Origin: Microbulbifer agarilyticus S89
GTDB taxonomy: Bacteria; Pseudomonadota; Gammaproteobacteria; Pseudomonadales; Cellvibrionaceae
Length of the DNA stretch: 64,000 nt
Direction: 5' to 3'
Assembly (NCBI RefSeq): GCF_000220505.1
Contig: NZ_AFPJ01000008.1
Location: 1 to 64,000 of the forward strand
Shown: positions 8,866 to 23,219 of the stretch, piece after piece
Numbering within the stretch: the stretch's first letter is position 1
How the letters are laid out: each line of letters opens with the position of its first letter
The notes under the pieces: generated by a model
The model's database searches: none
The model's input: only the letters and a program-made list of their open reading frames with translations
What the model was told of the DNA's origin: nothing
Program-made: the position numbers and the translations under genes

Positions 8866-11805
8866 ATGAAGAAAATGACCGAGTTCAAGAAGAATTCCGT
8901 TGCGGTGGCAATCGCTACCCTTGCAGGCGTAAGCGGCGGTGCCGTGGCGCAAACTGATGCTGACTCAGCACTGGAAGAGGTGGTGGTTGTCGGGATCCGC
9001 GGCAGTCTAGAGCGCGCGATGGATGTTAAGCGTGATTCTCAAGGCGTGGTCGACGCCATCTCCGCCGAAGATATCGGCAAGATGCCCGACACCAACCTGG
9101 CTGAGTCCCTGCAGCGGATCACGGGTGTGTCGATCGACCGCCAGAACGGCGAAGGCAGCCGGGTTACCGTGCGCGGCTTTGGTCCAGACTACAACGTGGT
9201 GACCCTCAACGGCCGCCAGATGCCGGCAGCCAACCTCGAGGCCACCAACGCGTCCGCCTCTCGTTCGTTCGATTTTGCCAACCTGGCTGCGGAAAGCGTA
9301 AGCGCGGTAGAAATCTACAAGACGGGTAGAGCGGACCTGTCCACTGGTGGTATCGGCTCGGTGATCAATATTCGCACCGCTCGTCCGCTGGAAATGGAAG
9401 AGCTGGTGTTGAATGTGGGTGCCAAAACCACCCACGATACCTCCAGCCAGACTGGCGACAGTTTGACTCCGGAAATGTCCGGTATCTTCAGCACCAAATT
9501 TGCCGAAGACACCATCGGTGTAGCGCTGACCGCCTCGCACTCCAAGCGTGACAGCGGCTTTGCCAAAGCGGAAACTGGCCCGGGCTGGTACACCATTCCT
9601 GGTGGCCAGGGCGACTGGGGCTCCATCGCCCCGGACAATACCAACTTTGAAAACGCACCCCAGGAAGGCGACATCTACGCCGTTCCCCGCGGTGTTGGTT
9701 ACTCCTTCGGTGAGGTGCAGCGCGAGCGCACCAATGCGCAGATGACTCTGCAGTGGGCGCCACTGGATAACTTTGAAGCCACCCTCGACTACACCTATGC
9801 CGAGCAGGATGTTGAGCAGCAGTACAACGCCATGGGTGCCTGGTTTAACGGTGTACCCGTATCCGGCTCGTTTACCGAAGGCTCCGGTAACGGCAGCGTC
9901 GTCGCCCCGATTGTGTATACCGATGGCACCGGAACTGATGTCACCTTTAACGCCGGCGAGTGGGGTACGGTCAATAAAAACGACTCTGTCGGCCTCAATT
10001 TGGTGTGGAACCCACGTGAAGACCTAACCCTGGCCTTCGATTACCACAATTCCAGTGCCGAGAATGGCGCGAAGGATGATCGCGGCTCGAATAACAACAT
10101 TGCCGGTGTGCAGTTCAATCGCGCCTCTACCACGGTCAACTATGGCTATGAGCTGCCGGCTACCAGCTTTGAGTTTATCGACGGCCAGGGTTTCGACCCA
10201 GCACAGATGCTGACCTCTGGTACCAGCTTCCGCAACAGCTATATGAAGCACGACATCGAACAGGCTAAGTTCGATGGTACTTTTGACGTGGATGCCGGCC
10301 CAGTGTCGAGCATTGATTTCGGCATTGGTTATACGGAGTCTTCCAACCGCTCGGCCTATGCAGTTGCGGAGCGCGGCACCTGGGGAGGTTACGGTACCCC
10401 AGCTGACTATGATGATTCTTTGTTCGTACGCAAGAGCATGGCGGAGGCTCTTGATCAGTTTGACAGTGCCACCAGCGCGGAAATGACTCCTTACTACTAC
10501 GCGGCTGATTTTGATGGCATGCGTGATGCTATCTCGGCAATTGCACAGGCCAACGGGGAAACCCTGAGTCCCTGCGGTACTGTGCTGTGCGTGGATGATA
10601 ATTTCACTACTGACCGTATTGCGGTTGAGACCCAGCAGGCTGCCTATACCCAGGTAAATCTGGCATGGGAAGACGTGCCAATGCCCGTGCAGCTGGCAGT
10701 GGGTGTGCGCTATGAGAAGACCGATATCGATGCCAAAGCACTGGTGCCCCAGTACGACTTCATTGCATGGAATTCCGCAAACGAATTCGATGCGAACCCA
10801 AGTGGTGTCGGTTTTAGCGAACAACAGGGTGCATACAGTAATCTGCTTCCGAACATTGATTTCAATGTTGCCCTGAACGAGGATATGGTCGCACGCGCAT
10901 CAGTGAGTAAGACTATTACCCGCCCTAATTACACCGATATTCAGGGTGGTCAAACCATCAATCCGCGAGTACGCATCAATGGTGGCACCGCTTCCCGGGG
11001 TAACCCCGATCTGAAACCATTTGAGTCCACGAATTACGATCTGAGTTTCGAATGGTACTACGGTGAGGGAAGTTACCTCTCTGCCGGCTTCTACAAAAAG
11101 GACGTCGATAACTTCATTGGCCTAGATTCGTTTATCGAAACCACATTTGATCTCGCTCACCCCGCTAAGGGACCGCGTTATGAGGCGGCGGTCGCTGCAC
11201 TGGGTAGTGATGCGACTTCCGCCGAGATCCTAGCCTACATGCAAGCAGAGTATGGCACTGTGATCGGATCGGCAGCGGAGGGCGATGCTCTGGCTGAATT
11301 CACGGTGCTCGCACCGGTTAATGCCAGAACAGCCAAAATCGATGGATTTGAGTTTGCCGTGCAGCATATGTTTGGTGACAGTGGTTTCGGTGGCATCGTC
11401 AACTTCACTACCGTGAATGGCGATATTGCCTATGACAATTTCAATACCAACAAGGGTGAAGGAGTTGAAAACCAGTTTGCATTGCTTGGCTTGAGTGACT
11501 CGTTCAACGTGGTAGGTTTCTATGACAAGAACGGTATTCAGGCGCGATTGGCCTACAACTGGCGCGATGACTTCCTGAATAGTACCTTTGATGGAAATGG
11601 TGAGCGCAACCCGGTATATACCGAAGCATATGGCCAACTTGATGCAAACGTCAGTTACGATATTCAGGATAACTTCTCGGTATTTGTCGAAGGTATCAAC
11701 CTAACGGATGAAACCCAGCGCTTGTATGGGCGTGCTGAAAACATGGTAATCGGCGCGATTCAGTCTGGTGCCCGGTATAATCTGGGGGTACGTTACAGTT
11801 TCTGA
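8866..11805 (+). CDS. TonB-dependent outer-membrane receptor, probable laminarin/oligosaccharide importer
   Basis: A 979-residue protein. Residues 1-30 form a signal peptide ending AVAQ. A plug domain follows at about 55-170 (ISAEDIGKMPDTNLAESLQR, VTVRGFGPDYNVVTLNGRQ), then a large beta-barrel ending in LGVRYSF with the terminal Phe typical of outer-membrane proteins. It belongs to the long TonB-dependent receptor type common in polysaccharide-degrading gammaproteobacteria and Caulobacter relatives. The start has a GGGGGAG ribosome site. It heads the utilisation locus and is followed by a strong terminator and the halogenase group. The oligosaccharide substrate is inferred from the GH16 and GH3 neighbours and shared operators; the receptor sequence itself does not tell the sugar. 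Confidence 0.92.
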   Translation: MKKMTEFKKNSVAVAIATLAGVSGGAVAQTDADSALEEVVVVGIRGSLERAMDVKRDSQGVVDAISAEDIGKMPDTNLAESLQRITGVSIDRQNGEGSRVTVRGFGPDYNVVTLNGRQMPAANLEATNASASRSFDFANLAAESVSAVEIYKTGRADLSTGGIGSVINIRTARPLEMEELVLNVGAKTTHDTSSQTGDSLTPEMSGIFSTKFAEDTIGVALTASHSKRDSGFAKAETGPGWYTIPGGQGDWGSIAPDNTNFENAPQEGDIYAVPRGVGYSFGEVQRERTNAQMTLQWAPLDNFEATLDYTYAEQDVEQQYNAMGAWFNGVPVSGSFTEGSGNGSVVAPIVYTDGTGTDVTFNAGEWGTVNKNDSVGLNLVWNPREDLTLAFDYHNSSAENGAKDDRGSNNNIAGVQFNRASTTVNYGYELPATSFEFIDGQGFDPAQMLTSGTSFRNSYMKHDIEQAKFDGTFDVDAGPVSSIDFGIGYTESSNRSAYAVAERGTWGGYGTPADYDDSLFVRKSMAEALDQFDSATSAEMTPYYYAADFDGMRDAISAIAQANGETLSPCGTVLCVDDNFTTDRIAVETQQAAYTQVNLAWEDVPMPVQLAVGVRYEKTDIDAKALVPQYDFIAWNSANEFDANPSGVGFSEQQGAYSNLLPNIDFNVALNEDMVARASVSKTITRPNYTDIQGGQTINPRVRINGGTASRGNPDLKPFESTNYDLSFEWYYGEGSYLSAGFYKKDVDNFIGLDSFIETTFDLAHPAKGPRYEAAVAALGSDATSAEILAYMQAEYGTVIGSAAEGDALAEFTVLAPVNARTAKIDGFEFAVQHMFGDSGFGGIVNFTTVNGDIAYDNFNTNKGEGVENQFALLGLSDSFNVVGFYDKNGIQARLAYNWRDDFLNSTFDGNGERNPVYTEAYGQLDANVSYDIQDNFSVFVEGINLTDETQRLYGRAENMVIGAIQSGARYNLGVRYSF

Positions 11806-11816
11806 TGTGCTGTCTG

Positions 11817-11885
11817 GAGTGGCGGCTAGCCGCCACTCACGTCTCGCAGGATGCATTGGGCGTGAGTGATCACGCCCTTTTTTGT
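11817..11885 (+). terminator. Twin hairpin: 22-bp palindrome plus Rho-independent terminator
   Basis: A perfect palindrome GAGTGGCGGC-TA-GCCGCCACTC (11817-11838) is followed by GGGCGTGA-gtga-TCACGCCC (11858-11877) and a run of six T. The second hairpin is a standard intrinsic terminator for the receptor gene. The first has no T-run and may be an mRNA-stabilising or extra pausing hairpin. Confidence 0.85.
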
Positions 11886-11914
11886 TTAATGTCCTTGTAG
11901 TGGGAGGGCCGTAA

Positions 11915-13471
11915 ATGAACCAGGCTCCTTTTTCCATCGTCATCTTGGGTGGCGGTGCGGCCGGATGGTTAACCGCCGCGATACTTGCTGCGGAACACGG
12001 CCGTGCCAGTGGCGGATACTGCGAAATCACCCTGGTCGAGTCGCCAACGATTCCCACCGTCGGCGTCGGCGAGGGCACCTGGCCGTCAATGCGCGAAACC
12101 CTGCGGCGCATAGGCCTCAGTGAATACCGTCTGTTTGCCGAATGCGAGGCCTCGTTCAAGCAGGGTTCACAATTTATCTCCTGGCGATCGCACAATTTCA
12201 GCGAATGCTATTACCACCCGTTTTCCTTGCCTCACGGATACTTCGAACAGGATCTGGCGCGGCATGGTCACACCACCGAATACGCGTATCGCGTTACACC
12301 CCAGGCCGCGATCTGCGATGCCCATCTCGCCCCCAAGCAACTGGGAACGCCGGAGTATGCTGCGGTACTCAATTACGGTTATCACTTTGACGCGGCAAAG
12401 TTTGGGCTGTGTCTGCGGGATCACTGCGTCAATCAGCTTGGTGTAAAGCATGTCCAGGCAGATGTTACGCGGGTAAAAGGCGGTGACAATGGGGAAATTC
12501 TCGCACTGGTCACCGACCGAGGTGAGGAGTTGTGTGCGGACCTTTTTGTGGACTGCTCCGGCAGTGCCGCTCTGCTGATTGGTGAACACCTCGAGGTACC
12601 TTGGGTCGAGCAATCGCAGGTGCTGTTTAACGACCGTGCACTGGCAGTACAGCTTCCCTATGAGAGCGAAGGGGCACCCATCGCGTCGGTGACCCGCTCC
12701 ACTGCACGGGCACACGGCTGGATTTGGGATATTGGCCTGCCCACGCGTCGTGGAATTGGCGCGGTGTATTCCAGCAGGTTTTGTGATGAGGAAACCGCCG
12801 AGGCGGATTTGAAACACTATCTGTGCGCCGAGCAGCCCGATACGGACATTGACGAACTGCAAATTCGAAAATTAACGTTTTCCCCGGGGTACCGCGCAGA
12901 AATGTGGCGGACCAACTGTGTAGCACTGGGGATGTCCGCGGGCTTTATCGAGCCGTTGGAAGCCTCTGCACTCGCGCTGATCGAGCAGGGTGCCGCGCTG
13001 ATTCGTGACCTGTTACCGGCCAGTGTCGAGCAAATGCCGCTGGCGGCAAAGCGTTACAACCGCCAGATACTGTCCCACTGGGACAATATTATTGACTTTC
13101 TCAAGCTCCACTATGTGCTGTCTACTCGTACCGACTCTGAGTATTGGTTGGCCCATCGCCGTGCAGACAGTATCCCGGAATCCCTGCAGGAAAATCTCGC
13201 GTTGTGGCGCCACCGCGCCCCTGCAAAGCAGGACTTTCCGCAGACGCAGCCGCTATTTCCTCCCGCGAGTTATCGCTATGTGCTGAATGGCATGGGATTC
13301 GAGTGTGACGGGCTGCGCTCCCCGAGAAAAGATAAGGACGAGGTGCGTGCCCGTACCCTTCTTGCCGAGGTGGAGAAACAACTCGCCGCCTACCGTCACG
13401 GGCTGCCGAACAATCGCCAGTTGATTTCACAGATAATCGCGCGCAGCGTGGCAGGAGCCACTGGCTCATGA
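11915..13471 (+). CDS. Flavin-dependent tryptophan-halogenase-like protein
   Basis: A 518-residue protein with the FAD-binding GGGAAGW motif at the N-terminus, GVGEGTWPSM, the conserved Lys (Lys82 in SFKQGSQFISW), the variant halogenase motif WIWDIGLP (usual form WxWxIP) and Glu346 in FIEPLEAS. The residues that carry out chlorination or bromination with FADH2 and HOCl in PrnA-type enzymes are therefore kept. Its stop overlaps the next gene's start by four bases, so translation is coupled. Such proteins are regularly found next to TonB-dependent receptors in carbohydrate loci, where no free tryptophan halogenation is known; the true substrate is unknown. No flavin reductase is adjacent. Confidence 0.85.
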   Translation: MNQAPFSIVILGGGAAGWLTAAILAAEHGRASGGYCEITLVESPTIPTVGVGEGTWPSMRETLRRIGLSEYRLFAECEASFKQGSQFISWRSHNFSECYYHPFSLPHGYFEQDLARHGHTTEYAYRVTPQAAICDAHLAPKQLGTPEYAAVLNYGYHFDAAKFGLCLRDHCVNQLGVKHVQADVTRVKGGDNGEILALVTDRGEELCADLFVDCSGSAALLIGEHLEVPWVEQSQVLFNDRALAVQLPYESEGAPIASVTRSTARAHGWIWDIGLPTRRGIGAVYSSRFCDEETAEADLKHYLCAEQPDTDIDELQIRKLTFSPGYRAEMWRTNCVALGMSAGFIEPLEASALALIEQGAALIRDLLPASVEQMPLAAKRYNRQILSHWDNIIDFLKLHYVLSTRTDSEYWLAHRRADSIPESLQENLALWRHRAPAKQDFPQTQPLFPPASYRYVLNGMGFECDGLRSPRKDKDEVRARTLLAEVEKQLAAYRHGLPNNRQLISQIIARSVAGATGS

Positions 13472-14478
13472 AATATCCAGAGCAAATTCCCGCAGTAGAA
13501 ACCCGCGATGGCATTGCGGCCAGCGAAATAGCCGAATTAATCGAAGGTCGCGAGCAACCATTGTTGCTCAAAGGCGCGATGTCCCACTGGCCGTTGGTGA
13601 GGGCCGCGCACGAAAACCGCCTGAGTGAATACCTGCAAGAGTTTGACCAGGGTCGGCCGGTGGTTGTGTTTCGTGCCGCCGATGACACAAACGGCCGCAT
13701 TTTCTACAACGAGACGATGGACGGGTTTAACTTTGAGCGAACCAGCGGAAATCTCGTTGATGTTTTGCGCGTGCTGGAGTCCGGTGCGGCAGACAGTGAC
13801 TACTGCTACATAGGATCCACACCCGTCGATCATCATCTTCCCGGGATACGCGAACAGAATACTCTCGCGCTGGGGAAGCGCCAGCCTCTTGTTTCCCTCT
13901 GGCTGGGAAACCGCACGCGTATTGCGGCGCACTTCGATCTGCCCGAGAACCTGGCCTGTGTCGTCGCCGGTCGCCGGCGCTTTACCCTGTTCCCACCGGA
14001 TCAGGTGGGCAACCTCTACCCTGGCCCGCTGGATTTCAACCCCGCGGGGCAGGCGATCAGTATGGTGGATTTCTATGCACCAGATTACCAGCGCTTCCCG
14101 CGGTTCCGTGAGGCGCTGGCAGCAGCGCAGGTTGCCGAGATGGCGCCGGGAGATGTGCTCTATGTGCCGAGTATGTGGTGGCATCAGGTGGAGGGACTGG
14201 ATGAGGTGAATATGCTGATCAACTACTGGTGGCGATCCACCGAAGCCTGGTCAGGGTTACCACAGGACGCGCTGATGCATGCACTGTTGTCGATCGGTGG
14301 GTTGCCGGAGTCCCAACGCCGTGCCTGGGGTAGTCTATTTACGCACTTCGTTGTGCACCGCGCACAGGCCGTAGAGCATATTCCTCAGGCACGACGGGGG
14401 ATTCTGGCGAATCTGGACAAAAGCACAGCCGGCAGATTGAAGAAATTATTACAAGAAAAGCTACAAAGAACTCCCTGA
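13468..14478 (+). CDS. Cupin-like/JmjC-type 2-oxoglutarate oxygenase
   Basis: A 336-residue protein with a JmjC-like double-stranded beta-helix. The iron ligands are visible as His155-x-Asp157 (AAHFDLPEN) and His239 (MWWHQVEG), and GRRRFTLFPP matches the strand after the first ligands in the cupin_8 family. These enzymes hydroxylate protein side chains or small molecules using Fe(II) and 2-oxoglutarate. The gene starts inside the stop of the first halogenase-like gene (ATGA) and is followed 32 bases later by a second halogenase-like gene, so the three form one unit after the receptor. Their joint role is not established; modification of the receptor or of a secreted peptide is one possibility. 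Confidence 0.8.
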   Translation: MKYPEQIPAVETRDGIAASEIAELIEGREQPLLLKGAMSHWPLVRAAHENRLSEYLQEFDQGRPVVVFRAADDTNGRIFYNETMDGFNFERTSGNLVDVLRVLESGAADSDYCYIGSTPVDHHLPGIREQNTLALGKRQPLVSLWLGNRTRIAAHFDLPENLACVVAGRRRFTLFPPDQVGNLYPGPLDFNPAGQAISMVDFYAPDYQRFPRFREALAAAQVAEMAPGDVLYVPSMWWHQVEGLDEVNMLINYWWRSTEAWSGLPQDALMHALLSIGGLPESQRRAWGSLFTHFVVHRAQAVEHIPQARRGILANLDKSTAGRLKKLLQEKLQRTP

Positions 14479-14510
14479 GTTCAAATGTAGAAGCACCAAG
14501 AGAGAGATTC

Positions 14511-16016
14511 ATGAGTAAGCCAATAAAGAAAATTATCATTGCAGGTGGCGGCACTGCGGGCTGGATGACCGCCGCCGCATTGTCCAAGTTAATGGGCGAC
14601 TCGCTGGATATCACGTTGGTGGAGTCGGAGCAGATAGGCACCGTGGGTGTCGGTGAGGCCACGATTCCCACATTGATTTTCTTCCACCGCTTGTTAGGGA
14701 TAGATGAGGCCGAATTTCTGACGGCGACCCAGGCTACTTACAAGTTGGGTATTCGCTTCGAAAACTGGCGCAGAGTAGGGCATCAGTACCTGCACGGCTT
14801 CGGCGTTACCGGACGCGATTGCTGGGCTTGTGGCTTTCAGCACTTTTGGTTGCGGGCACGTCAACTGGGGATTGCCGGCGATTTTGGTGAGTATTGCTTG
14901 GAACGCCGTGCCGCGGAAGCGGGCAAGTTTTCTCACCTGCCGAATAATGGTTTGAATTATGCGTTCCACTTCGACGCCAGCCTGTATGCCAAGTTTCTTC
15001 GTCAGTTCAGCGGGCGCCATGGGGCAAAACGTGTTGAGGGGAAAATTGACCAGGTAAAAGTCAATCCGGATAACGGCCATATTTCCTCGCTGAAACTGGA
15101 CAATGGCGATGAACTAGACGGAGATTTTTTCATTGATTGCACTGGAATGCGTGCGCTACTCATCGAGAAAACTCTGCACACGGGCTTTGAGTCCTGGTCG
15201 CACTGGTTGCCATGCGATGGTGCCGTCGCTGTACAGACCGAGGCGGTAGAGCCGCCGCGGCCCTATACCCGTTCCATCGCCCGGGAAAGTGCCTGGCAAT
15301 GGCGCATCCCGCTGCAGCATCGGGTGGGCAATGGTCTCGTGTTTGCCAGTAGTTACCAGAGCGACGACGCTGCGTGCCATCAATTAGCTGAAAATATTGC
15401 AGGTGTGCCGCTGACCGATCCACGATTGATCAAGTTCCAGACCGGGCGGCGACGCAAGCAGTGGCATAAAAACTGCTTGGCAGTAGGTTTGTCCAGCGGA
15501 TTTTTGGAGCCGCTGGAATCCACCAGTATTCATCTGATTCAGCAAAATATCGTGCGCTTCTTGCGACTCTTTCCCCACCGGGAAATCAGCCAGGTGGCAG
15601 TAGATACATTTAACCGGGAAGCAGAATTCGATATGGAGCGTATCCGGGACTTCATTATTCTGCACTATAAGGTGACCGAACGGGACGATACGGAATTCTG
15701 GCGTTACTGCCGGAATATGCGTATTCCCGATACCCTTTCCGCGAAAATCGATCTGTTCCGTGAAACGGGGCATGTAAACAGGGATGGCAATGAGCTTTTT
15801 GTGGATTCCTGGCAGCAGGTGATGTTCGGGCAGGGTCTTGTGCCTGAGCGGTACCACCCGTTGGTCGATGTGATGTCTGAAGAAGAGCTGCGCGGTTTTA
15901 TTCAGCAGGTGAGTCAGCAAATAGATGGCTCTATGTCACAGCTGAAAGATCACCATGAGTACCTTATGGATACATTGCAGAAAAAAGCCGTAGCAGGCGT
16001 TGGTGCACTCTCGTAG
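14511..16016 (+). CDS. Second flavin-dependent tryptophan-halogenase-like protein
   Basis: A 501-residue protein of the same family as the first but divergent. Visible are GGGTAGW, GVGEATIPTL, Lys78 (TYKLGIRFENW), the classical WQWRIP form of the WxWxIP motif and Glu333 in FLEPLESTS. All landmark residues of the halogenase reaction are present. The ribosome site AGAGAG is six to ten bases from the ATG. It is last in the halogenase-JmjC-halogenase unit and ends just before the GTGGGACG palindrome. Two non-identical copies side by side suggest different sites on one substrate or a heteromeric assembly, which is speculation. Confidence 0.85.
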   Translation: MSKPIKKIIIAGGGTAGWMTAAALSKLMGDSLDITLVESEQIGTVGVGEATIPTLIFFHRLLGIDEAEFLTATQATYKLGIRFENWRRVGHQYLHGFGVTGRDCWACGFQHFWLRARQLGIAGDFGEYCLERRAAEAGKFSHLPNNGLNYAFHFDASLYAKFLRQFSGRHGAKRVEGKIDQVKVNPDNGHISSLKLDNGDELDGDFFIDCTGMRALLIEKTLHTGFESWSHWLPCDGAVAVQTEAVEPPRPYTRSIARESAWQWRIPLQHRVGNGLVFASSYQSDDAACHQLAENIAGVPLTDPRLIKFQTGRRRKQWHKNCLAVGLSSGFLEPLESTSIHLIQQNIVRFLRLFPHREISQVAVDTFNREAEFDMERIRDFIILHYKVTERDDTEFWRYCRNMRIPDTLSAKIDLFRETGHVNRDGNELFVDSWQQVMFGQGLVPERYHPLVDVMSEEELRGFIQQVSQQIDGSMSQLKDHHEYLMDTLQKKAVAGVGALS

Positions 16017-16044
16017 CGCCATTGTGAGTCGACGGTTATTCGCC

Positions 16045-16087
16045 CCGAATTGGTGACCTTCTTAAAGTGGGACGACTCCGTCCCACT
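16045..16087. promoter_or_regulatory. Palindromic version of the laminarin-locus operator
   Basis: AGTGGGACG-actc-CGTCCCACT (16066-16087) is a perfect 9-bp inverted repeat built from the same GTGGGACG word seen before the receptor, the GH16 fusion and the GH3 genes. GAATTGGTGACC just upstream (16047-16058) resembles CATTTTGTGACC of the 18.0-kb site. It could also form a hairpin after the halogenase operon, but there is no T-run, so an operator reading is preferred. Confidence 0.5.
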
Positions 16088-16379
16088 AATTTCATTAACA
16101 TCGACCCCGCGATCTATTGAGATGTGGGCGGCAACGCCCAAGCCAGAATAAAAACAACGAAGAGGTGAGGTTTGAGATGCGTACGTCGAAGAATGTATTC
16201 GGCACGTCTCGCGCGCCGGTTTTTTCTCTTTTTGTCGGTAGTGCCTGATCAGGTGTGAGCGGCATATCTAATGACTTCCTCCCTGTCAGTCTGCTAGGCA
16301 AACCTCGATAGTGTGACCGCGCTCAACAAGCTCTTTGCTTGCGAATGAAAATCCAAAAATAACATTAAAGGAGGCAGCG
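16088..16379 (+). other. Leader region with a 23-residue open frame (16177-16248)
   Basis: After the palindrome comes AATAAAAACAACG (16147-16159), nearly the same as the leader AATAAAAATAACG before the GH16-fusion gene at 18108. It is followed by GAGGTGAGG and an ATG at 16177 opening a 23-codon frame (MRTSKNVFGTSRAPVFSLFV, stop at 16246). Basic residues followed by a hydrophobic run look like the start of a signal peptide. It may be the remnant of a lost secreted-protein gene or a leader peptide. The GH16 lipoprotein gene starts 131 bases further on. Confidence 0.35.
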
Positions 16380-17921
16380 ATGTCCAGACTCCTATTTCGC
16401 TCCGCGACCACTGTATTGGCTTTAGTGGCCAGTGCCTGTGGAGGGGGTGGTTCTAGCGGTAATGAAAATACAAGCATGTCGGCGGAGCCGCCAGTCGCGG
16501 ATGCTCGTCCTGATCGGTGTCTTGAGGATCCGATGAACTCGGGATACTGTCTGGTCTGGCAGGATGAATTTGCCGGCGAGGGCATCGATAGTGAGAAATG
16601 GTCCCACGAAATAAATTGCTTCGGCGGAGGCAATGACGAAGCCCAGTGCTACACGGATGCACCGGAGAACTCCTGGGTTGCCGACGACAAACTGCATATC
16701 AAGGCAGTTCGTGAAAATGCAGTTGGCCCGAGCCGGGTTGACGATGATCCAAGCTACGATCGCAACGATGTCTCCGGTAGTGGTACTTACACCTCTGCAC
16801 GTTTGCGTACCAAGGGTCTAGGGGACTGGAAGTACGGCCGTTTCGAGATACGTGCAAAGCTGCCGTTTGGGCAGGGCTCTTGGCCGGCTTTCTGGATGCT
16901 GCCCACGGATTGGACTTACGGCGGCTGGCCGCTCTCCGGCGAAATCGACATTTTGGAAGCTGTGAATCTTAAGGTCGGCGGTGAAGATCAGGTGCACGGC
17001 ACGCTGCACTACGGAGGTAGTTGGCCGGGCAACGTTCACACTGGCGAATCGCACCGCATTGGCGGAAATCTCAATCCTGCAGATGATTTCCACACTTACG
17101 CGGTGGAGTGGGAAGAGGGCGAGATTCGCTGGTATGTGGATGGCGACCACTACGCTACCCAGACCAGCGACGGCTGGTATACCACCGCCGCACTGGATAA
17201 TCCGTTGGCACCTTTCGACCAGACGTTTCATCTGATTCTTAACCTAGCGGTGGGGGGCAACTGGCCGGCCAGTGTGAACGACACGGGTATCGACGAGGGC
17301 GCCTTCCCACAGGAGTTCCAGATCGATTATGTACGGGTGTACCAGTGCACGGAAGACTTTGATACCGGCAAGGGCTGTGCAAGTACCGATGGTGAATTTG
17401 TGTTCAATCCTGGCAAGCAGCCACCACAGGCGCCAGATACTACTGCTGATGAACTGGTGGTATTTGACGGTGAGGCGAAGGCCCCTTACCAATGGCACAC
17501 CTGGACCGCTTCTGGCACAGTCGATATAGCGGTGGTGGATGTCGGTGGCGACTACGGTGACGTGGCCGAGATTACCTGGAACACCGACCAAGGTATTGGT
17601 TATTTCCAGTCTGATGCCGCCTTTGATCTGAGCGACTTCACCTTCATCGAGTTCGACCTGCAGGTGCTCGCCGAGCCCAGCGATGCGGGTTCGGCATTGC
17701 TGACGTTTCGTGCGGACTGTGTGCATCCGTGCTCTTCCGGTGACTATCCACTGGTAATGCCCGCGGTGGATCAGTGGACCCGTTTCCAGATCCCGTTGCT
17801 GGAGTTGGAGCAGGGCGGGCTGAATACCGCGAGCGTAAACACTCCTTTTGTAATTTCTCCCGCTTGGGATAATCAAATGGGCGCCGTGCTGCAGATAGAC
17901 AATGTGAGTCTTACCCGCTAG
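16380..17921 (+). CDS. GH16 beta-1,3-glucanase (laminarinase) lipoprotein
   Basis: A 513-residue protein. The ATG at 16380 is preceded by AAAGGAGG at six bases, a better start than the ATG 45 bases upstream. The N-terminus has a lipoprotein-like signal ending VASAC followed by a Gly/Ser linker, so it is likely anchored in the outer membrane. The GH16 domain spans about residues 55-340; the catalytic motif is GEIDILE with Glu188, Asp190 and Glu193. A C-terminal domain (about 365-513, DQGIGYFQSDAAFDLSDFTF, ending QIDNVSLTR) looks like the ExoP-C/CBM type that follows many laminarinases. It probably cuts laminarin into oligosaccharides for the receptor and the GH3 enzyme. Beta-1,3/1,4 specificity cannot be decided from sequence alone. 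Confidence 0.9.
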   Translation: MSRLLFRSATTVLALVASACGGGGSSGNENTSMSAEPPVADARPDRCLEDPMNSGYCLVWQDEFAGEGIDSEKWSHEINCFGGGNDEAQCYTDAPENSWVADDKLHIKAVRENAVGPSRVDDDPSYDRNDVSGSGTYTSARLRTKGLGDWKYGRFEIRAKLPFGQGSWPAFWMLPTDWTYGGWPLSGEIDILEAVNLKVGGEDQVHGTLHYGGSWPGNVHTGESHRIGGNLNPADDFHTYAVEWEEGEIRWYVDGDHYATQTSDGWYTTAALDNPLAPFDQTFHLILNLAVGGNWPASVNDTGIDEGAFPQEFQIDYVRVYQCTEDFDTGKGCASTDGEFVFNPGKQPPQAPDTTADELVVFDGEAKAPYQWHTWTASGTVDIAVVDVGGDYGDVAEITWNTDQGIGYFQSDAAFDLSDFTFIEFDLQVLAEPSDAGSALLTFRADCVHPCSSGDYPLVMPAVDQWTRFQIPLLELEQGGLNTASVNTPFVISPAWDNQMGAVLQIDNVSLTR

Positions 17922-17945
17922 CACCTCTCCATCCTTCAACTAATT

Positions 17946-18020
17946 GGTCCCATTTCAAGATTCTGAGGTTCTCAGGAAGGTGGTCTGCACCATTTTGTGA
18001 CCGTGCCGTGAAGTGGGACG
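17946..18020 (+). promoter_or_regulatory. Composite operator upstream of the GH16 fusion gene
   Basis: Three elements occur in order: GGTCCCATTTCA (17946-17957), CATTTTGTG (from 17991) and AAGTGGGACG (18011-18020). The same three, with 22 bases between the starts of the last two, recur at 29434-29507 before the GH3 gene; the first gap is 44 bases here and 42 there. GTGGGACG is 122 bases before the start codon at 18135. The leader AAATAAAAATAACG follows at 18107. Confidence 0.6.
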
Positions 18021-18134
18021 CATCTTGGGGATGGTCAGTTTAAAAATAAGGCTGACGAGGCCAGATGCGGTGGAACGCTGCCGCTGGCCGCACTACGTCC
18101 CGATCTAAATAAAAATAACGTAGATGAGATAGCG

Positions 18135-23135
<5,001 letters not shown>

Positions 23136-23153
23136 TACCCAGGCAATGAAACC

Positions 23154-23190
23154 TATTCTCCGGCTCCCGCATCGCGAGGGCCGGAGAATA
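23154..23190. other. 11-bp inverted repeat after the GH16 fusion gene
   Basis: TATTCTCCGGC (23154-23164) pairs perfectly with GCCGGAGAATA (23180-23190) around a 15-base loop. No T-run follows, so it may be a 3'-end stabilising hairpin, or a weak terminator between the fusion gene and the serine hydrolase 30 bases later. Confidence 0.5.
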
Positions 23191-23219
23191 TCGCCGCGGG
23201 TTTTCACCTGAGTTACCAC

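Noticed and set aside
11915-16016. Halogenated natural-product biosynthetic cluster
   Set aside because: No NRPS, PKS or tryptophan-modifying genes are nearby; the context is a carbohydrate locus.
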